This document shows, one piece after another, positions 60,991-64,000 of a stretch of DNA of 64,000 nucleotides (within the stretch, counting starts at the first letter, position 1; each line of letters starts with the position of its first letter). A model generated the notes under the pieces. It did no database searches. It was not told the origin of the DNA and worked only from the letters and a program-made list of their open reading frames with translations. The position numbers were made by a program, and so were the translations under genes. This DNA comes from Symbiobacterium sp040797425. GTDB lineage: Bacteria > Bacillota > Sulfobacillia > Symbiobacteriales > Symbiobacteriaceae. Location: positions 62,001 to 126,000 of the forward strand of contig NZ_JBFNEH010000002.1 in NCBI RefSeq assembly GCF_040797425.1, given 5' to 3'.

Positions 60991-61977
60991 ATGGCTCGTT
61001 ACCTGACCAAACGAGTCCTGAACATGATCCCGCTTCTGTTTATCGTTACGGTGCTCTCCTTTACCATCATGCAGCTGGCGCCCGGCGGGCCGGAGTACGT
61101 GCTCCTCTCCGGCGAGGCCGACACCTCGACCGACCCCCTGGCAGCGGAACGGCTCCGCGAGAAGTGGGGCCTCAACGACCCCATTCCGGTCCAGTACCTC
61201 CGCTGGGTGGGCAACCTGCTGAAGGGAGATTTCGGCCGCTCTTACTACTACCGGATTCCCGTAGCAGAGGTGCTCGGTGACGCGCTGCCCAACACGCTCC
61301 GGCTGAACCTCGTGGCGCTGACCCTCATCTACCTGATCGCTATACCCCTTGGGGTGATCTCCGCCGTCCGTCAGTACTCCAAGACGGACATGATCGTGAC
61401 CGCCACCGCTTTTGCGGGGCAGGCCGCCCCCGACTTCTGGGTGGGGACCCTGCTCATCTGGGGCGTCGCCATGAACTCGGGCGGCCTGATTCCCACCAAC
61501 GGCATTGCCACGCCGGGCGTTACCCTGGCGACTCACGGCTGGCTTGCGGTCCTGACCGACCGGGCGCGCTACATGATCTTGCCGACGGTGGTGCTGGTCT
61601 TCGGCGGCATCACGGGCCTCACCCGCTACATGCGCTCCAGCATGCTGGAGGTGCTGAAGGAGGACTACGTGCGTACGGCGCGGGCCAAGGGGCTTCCGGA
61701 AAAGGTCGTCATTTACAAGCACGCGCTCCGCAACGCGCTGCTGCCGATCCTGGCGATTTCGGGCGGCCTGCTGAGCAGCCTGGTGGGCGGCGCGGTCATC
61801 ATCGAGACGCTCTTCTCGTGGCCCGGCATCGGCCGCGTGGCGTGGCAGGCGGTCAACAACCGGGACTACAACGTCTCCATGGCGGTCATGCTGCTGGGCG
61901 CCGTCCTGACCATGATCGGTTACTTGCTGGTCGACATCGCCTACGTGTGGGCCGACCCGCGCATCAAGTACGAGTAG
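60991..61977 (+). CDS. ABC transporter permease, DppB/OppB type, locus 3
   Basis: Permease of 328 aa. MARYLTKRVLNMIPLLFIVTVLSF and QLAPGGPEYVLLSGEA at the N-terminus, EAA loop KEDYVRTARAKGLPEKVVIYKHALRNALLP. Highly similar to the locus 2 permease. ATG 60991 has GAGGTGGTG upstream. Confidence 0.93.
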   Translation: MARYLTKRVLNMIPLLFIVTVLSFTIMQLAPGGPEYVLLSGEADTSTDPLAAERLREKWGLNDPIPVQYLRWVGNLLKGDFGRSYYYRIPVAEVLGDALPNTLRLNLVALTLIYLIAIPLGVISAVRQYSKTDMIVTATAFAGQAAPDFWVGTLLIWGVAMNSGGLIPTNGIATPGVTLATHGWLAVLTDRARYMILPTVVLVFGGITGLTRYMRSSMLEVLKEDYVRTARAKGLPEKVVIYKHALRNALLPILAISGGLLSSLVGGAVIIETLFSWPGIGRVAWQAVNNRDYNVSMAVMLLGAVLTMIGYLLVDIAYVWADPRIKYE

Positions 61978-61989
61978 GGGGGAACTGCC

Positions 61990-62898
61990 GTGGCTGCACC
62001 GTATCTGAGCCAGGAGGCCGAAGACCAGCTCCAGGGCCTAGCCCAGGAGGAGAGCCAGTTCCGGCAGTTCGTCCGCCGCTTTGCCCGGAACAAGCTGGCC
62101 GTAGCCGGCCTGGTGACCCTGCTGATCCTTTACACGGTGGCCATCTTTGCCCCACACATCGCCAGTGAGCCGCTGGACGCGCGGGCCAACCTGGCCGAGC
62201 GCTACCTGCCGCCTGGCAGCCCGGGGCATCCGCTGGGCACGGACAACCTGGGCCGCGACCTGCTCTCGCGCATGATCTGGGGTAGCCGCATCTCGCTCTC
62301 CGTCGGCTTTGTGGCGATGGGCGTGGCCGTGCTGATCGGCACCCTGGTGGGCGCCATCGCCGGCTACTACGGCGGCACCTGGATTGACATCATCCTTATG
62401 CGGATCGCCGAGGCGATCGACGTCATACCAGTTTTCTTCCTGCTGGTAACGGTGGTTGCCGTTCTCAGGCCCAGCGTCTTCAACATCATGGTGGTGATCG
62501 GCCTCACGTCGTGGCCGGGCCTTTCCTACATCGTGCGCGGCCAGTTCCTGAGTCTGAGGCAGCGGGACTTCACCGAGGCTTCCCGCGCCATGGGCGCCAC
62601 CGACCGCCGGCTGATCTTCCGCCACATTCTGCCCAACGCCATGGCGCCGATCATCGTCTCCGGCACCCTGCGCATCGGCTACGCGATCCTGGCCGAGGCG
62701 GGACTCTCCTTCCTGGGGCTGGGCGCGCCGCCGCCTGCGGTCTCGTGGGGGCAGATCCTCTCGATGTCGCGGTCGCTCCTGAGCAAGGCCCCCTGGATGA
62801 TGCTCTATCCGGGCCTGGCGATCTTCATCACGGTGCTCGCTTTCAACTTCGTGGGCGACGGCATCCGCGACGCCCTGGACCCCAAGTTGAAGCGTTGA
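61990..62898 (+). CDS. ABC transporter permease, DppC/OppC type, locus 3
   Basis: Permease of 302 aa with GTG start. LGTDNLGRDLLSRMIWGSRISLSVG and FTEASRAMGATDRRLIFRHILPNAMAP are conserved. The GGGGGGAA just upstream is the ribosome site. As in loci 1 and 2, no ATP-binding subunit follows; the next gene is on the opposite strand. Confidence 0.93.
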   Translation: MAAPYLSQEAEDQLQGLAQEESQFRQFVRRFARNKLAVAGLVTLLILYTVAIFAPHIASEPLDARANLAERYLPPGSPGHPLGTDNLGRDLLSRMIWGSRISLSVGFVAMGVAVLIGTLVGAIAGYYGGTWIDIILMRIAEAIDVIPVFFLLVTVVAVLRPSVFNIMVVIGLTSWPGLSYIVRGQFLSLRQRDFTEASRAMGATDRRLIFRHILPNAMAPIIVSGTLRIGYAILAEAGLSFLGLGAPPPAVSWGQILSMSRSLLSKAPWMMLYPGLAIFITVLAFNFVGDGIRDALDPKLKR

Positions 62899-62920
62899 GC
62901 TGTCCGCACCACAGGCGTAT

Positions 62921-62968
62921 GCCGCCCGATTTCCCCGGCGGAGAGGCTGGGAATCGCGGCGGTTTTTC
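62921..62968. terminator. imperfect hairpin between converging locus 3 and pcrB
   Basis: CCGCCCGATTTCCC at the left pairs imperfectly with GGGAATCGCGGCGG at the right, followed by TTTTT on the plus strand. Confidence 0.65.
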
Positions 62969-62992
62969 GTTTCCCGCCGCGGCGCCCGGCGC

Positions 62993-63718
62993 TTAACGGA
63001 CCGCTGCCACCGTTTCGGCCAGCAGGTCCGGTTGATCGTAGACGAGGTTGCCCACCACAATCGTGTGCGCCCAGCGGGCCGCCAGGGCAGCCTCCCGGGC
63101 GGAGCGGATGCCGCCGCCGTAGACCACGTGCGCCGTGCCGGCGTTCTCCCGCACCGCCTGGAGGAGGGCCATGTCACCGAATGTGCCGCTGTACTCCACG
63201 TACAGAATGGGAAGCCTGAGCAGGCGCCCGGCCAGCGCTGCCCACGCGGCGGCCTCCGCAGGGGAGAGGCGGGTGTTGGCGTCCGTCAGCCGGGCGGCCG
63301 TGCAGTCGGGGTTGAGGACGAGGTAGGCCTCGGGGACCAGCAGGTCCCAGGGGATGTACTCGCCTACCACGGGAAGCAGGTGAGCCAGGGCCGCCGCCTG
63401 CGCCCCGCCCAGCCAGCGACTGTCAGGCGCGTTCAGCACCAGTGGGATGAAGAAGACCGCCGGCCCGGGCACGGCCGATTCCAGCGTGGAAACCTCCAGC
63501 GCTACCGGCACGGGCGCGTCGGCAAGGCGGGCCAGGAGCCCCAGCACCGCCTCCTGCGTCATGCCCGTGGAGCCGCCGATCACGATGGCGTCGGTGCCGC
63601 TCCGGTAGACGGCCTCGAGGGCCTCGGGCGGGAGAGGGCGTTCGGGGTCCAGCTTGGTCACGTGCCGCCACGCCCTCCAGTCCGGGGCGGGGGGCCAGGT
63701 CACCGGGGATGTGGACAT
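62993..63718 (-). CDS. pcrB: PcrB-type (hepta)prenylglyceryl phosphate synthase
   Basis: TIM-barrel prenyltransferase that joins a polyprenyl diphosphate to glycerol-1-phosphate, an archaeal-like ether lipid step that Firmicutes retain. The 241-residue protein has HVTKLDPER near the N-terminus, TDAIVIGGSTGMT, YVEYSGTFGD, and VVYGGGIRSAREA at the phosphate-binding end. ATG 63718 is placed by GGAGGAGG. The B. subtilis pcrB lies upstream of pcrA-ligA; here it is next to uvrB instead. Confidence 0.9.
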   Translation of the reverse strand: MSTSPVTWPPAPDWRAWRHVTKLDPERPLPPEALEAVYRSGTDAIVIGGSTGMTQEAVLGLLARLADAPVPVALEVSTLESAVPGPAVFFIPLVLNAPDSRWLGGAQAAALAHLLPVVGEYIPWDLLVPEAYLVLNPDCTAARLTDANTRLSPAEAAAWAALAGRLLRLPILYVEYSGTFGDMALLQAVRENAGTAHVVYGGGIRSAREAALAARWAHTIVVGNLVYDQPDLLAETVAAVR

Positions 63719-63735
63719 ACAGATCCTCCTCCGGG

Positions 63736-63764
63736 TTGGCAAACGTATGTTTGCGGGGTATACT
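63736..63764 (+). promoter_or_regulatory. uvrB promoter with embedded LexA-like box
   Basis: TTGGCA (63736-63741) and TATACT (63759-63764) are 17 bp apart. GCAAACGTATGTTTGC (63739-63754), a 6+4+6 inverted repeat, overlaps the -35 and spacer. It differs from the Gram-positive LexA consensus CGAACrnryGTTyg mainly by A for G at the second position. SOS control of uvrB is known in Bacillus. Confidence 0.8.
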
Positions 63765-63797
63765 GTATGGTGCGACCACGCCGAGGGGGGCGATCGG

Positions 63798-64000
63798 GTG
63801 AAGCCGTTCAAGGTAGTCTCCAACTTCGAGCCGCGGGGTGATCAGCCCAAGGCGATCGAGGCGCTGGCCGAGGGGATCATGCGGGGGGCGCGCGAGCAGA
63901 TCCTGCTGGGGGCCACGGGCACCGGCAAGACCTTCACCATCGCGAAGGTCATCGAGAAGGTGCAGAAGCCCACGCTGGTGCTGGCCCACAACAAGATCCT
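63798..64000 (+). CDS. uvrB: excinuclease ABC subunit B, 3' end cut off
   Basis: DNA-damage recognition helicase of nucleotide excision repair. Only the first 67 codons are in the window: VSNFEPRGDQPKAIEAL, Walker A GATGTGKTFT, and PTLVLAHNKIL. These are canonical for UvrB. GTG 63798 follows GAGGGGGG. In Bacillus uvrB is SOS-regulated, matching the promoter found here. Confidence 0.96.
   Translation, partial: MKPFKVVSNFEPRGDQPKAIEALAEGIMRGAREQILLGATGTGKTFTIAKVIEKVQKPTLVLAHNKI

Noticed and set aside
55178..61722. Long minus-strand open frames opposite transporter loci 2 and 3
   Set aside because: Low-complexity antisense translations, one running through the poly-G/poly-C tract as glycine and proline runs; no support as genes.

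Overview
The window is a high-GC (roughly 65-70%) chromosomal segment from a spore-forming Firmicute. Sporulation genes (spoIID, spoIIQ-like, spoIIID), an F-type ATP synthase operon, a SAM-I riboswitch before metK, a long-form hibernation factor and comFC/comER all point to this lineage. The base composition and the frequent GTG/TTG starts suggest a Symbiobacterium-like organism; that name is an inference from gene content, not from a database match. The 5' and 3' edges cut through wecB and uvrB. I see no tRNA, rRNA, CRISPR array, insertion sequence or phage.

Layout. 1-8136: the end of wecB, then atpZ-atpI-atpBEFHAGDC from a clear sigma-A promoter. 8219-16079 (minus strand): moxR, a VWA protein, lutR, the lactate permease and lutABC, all read leftwards and ending at a terminator that faces atpC. 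16297-20439: ywmB, spoIID, degenerate spoIIQ, spoIIID, mbl. 20569-24141 (minus): pflA, pflB and a HesB/IscA-like gene interrupted by an in-frame TGA. 24296-26933: fabZ, a CPBP protease, the SAM riboswitch and metK. 27060-35822: a small membrane protein, comFC, csrA/fliW (minus), hpf, a nucleotidyltransferase-like gene, secA, ftsH. 36012-43471: a dicarboxylate carrier, a first oligopeptide transporter locus with a C39-like protease, and a class V aminotransferase. 43793-48976: khtTU, comER (minus), prfB with its programmed frameshift, a small secreted protein and a TagA-type glycosyltransferase. 49206-54880: ftsEX, an M23 hydrolase, ctpB and two cysteine-rich paralogues. 55223-62898: two more oligopeptide transporter loci. 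62993-64000: pcrB (minus) and the start of uvrB behind a LexA-like box.

Several blocks keep the gene order known from Bacillus subtilis: ywmB-spoIID-spoIIQ, spoIIID-mbl then fabZ, and comFC-fliW/csrA-hpf-secA-prfB-ftsEX-ctpB-uvrB. The lactate, formate-lyase, transporter and kht genes are interspersed in this scaffold.

The most notable element is the HesB-like gene at 23851-24141. It translates continuously only if TGA codon 34 is read as selenocysteine. A compact stem-loop lies at the right distance after that codon, and the gene has its own promoter with a perfect 14-bp CsoR/CstR-type palindrome at the expected transcription start. Other points worth checking are three 21-bp-spaced repeats before pflB, a cluster of DnaA-box-like sequences before hpf, a c subunit lacking the usual glycine motif, and a poly-G/poly-C tract that looks like a mis-resolved hairpin.
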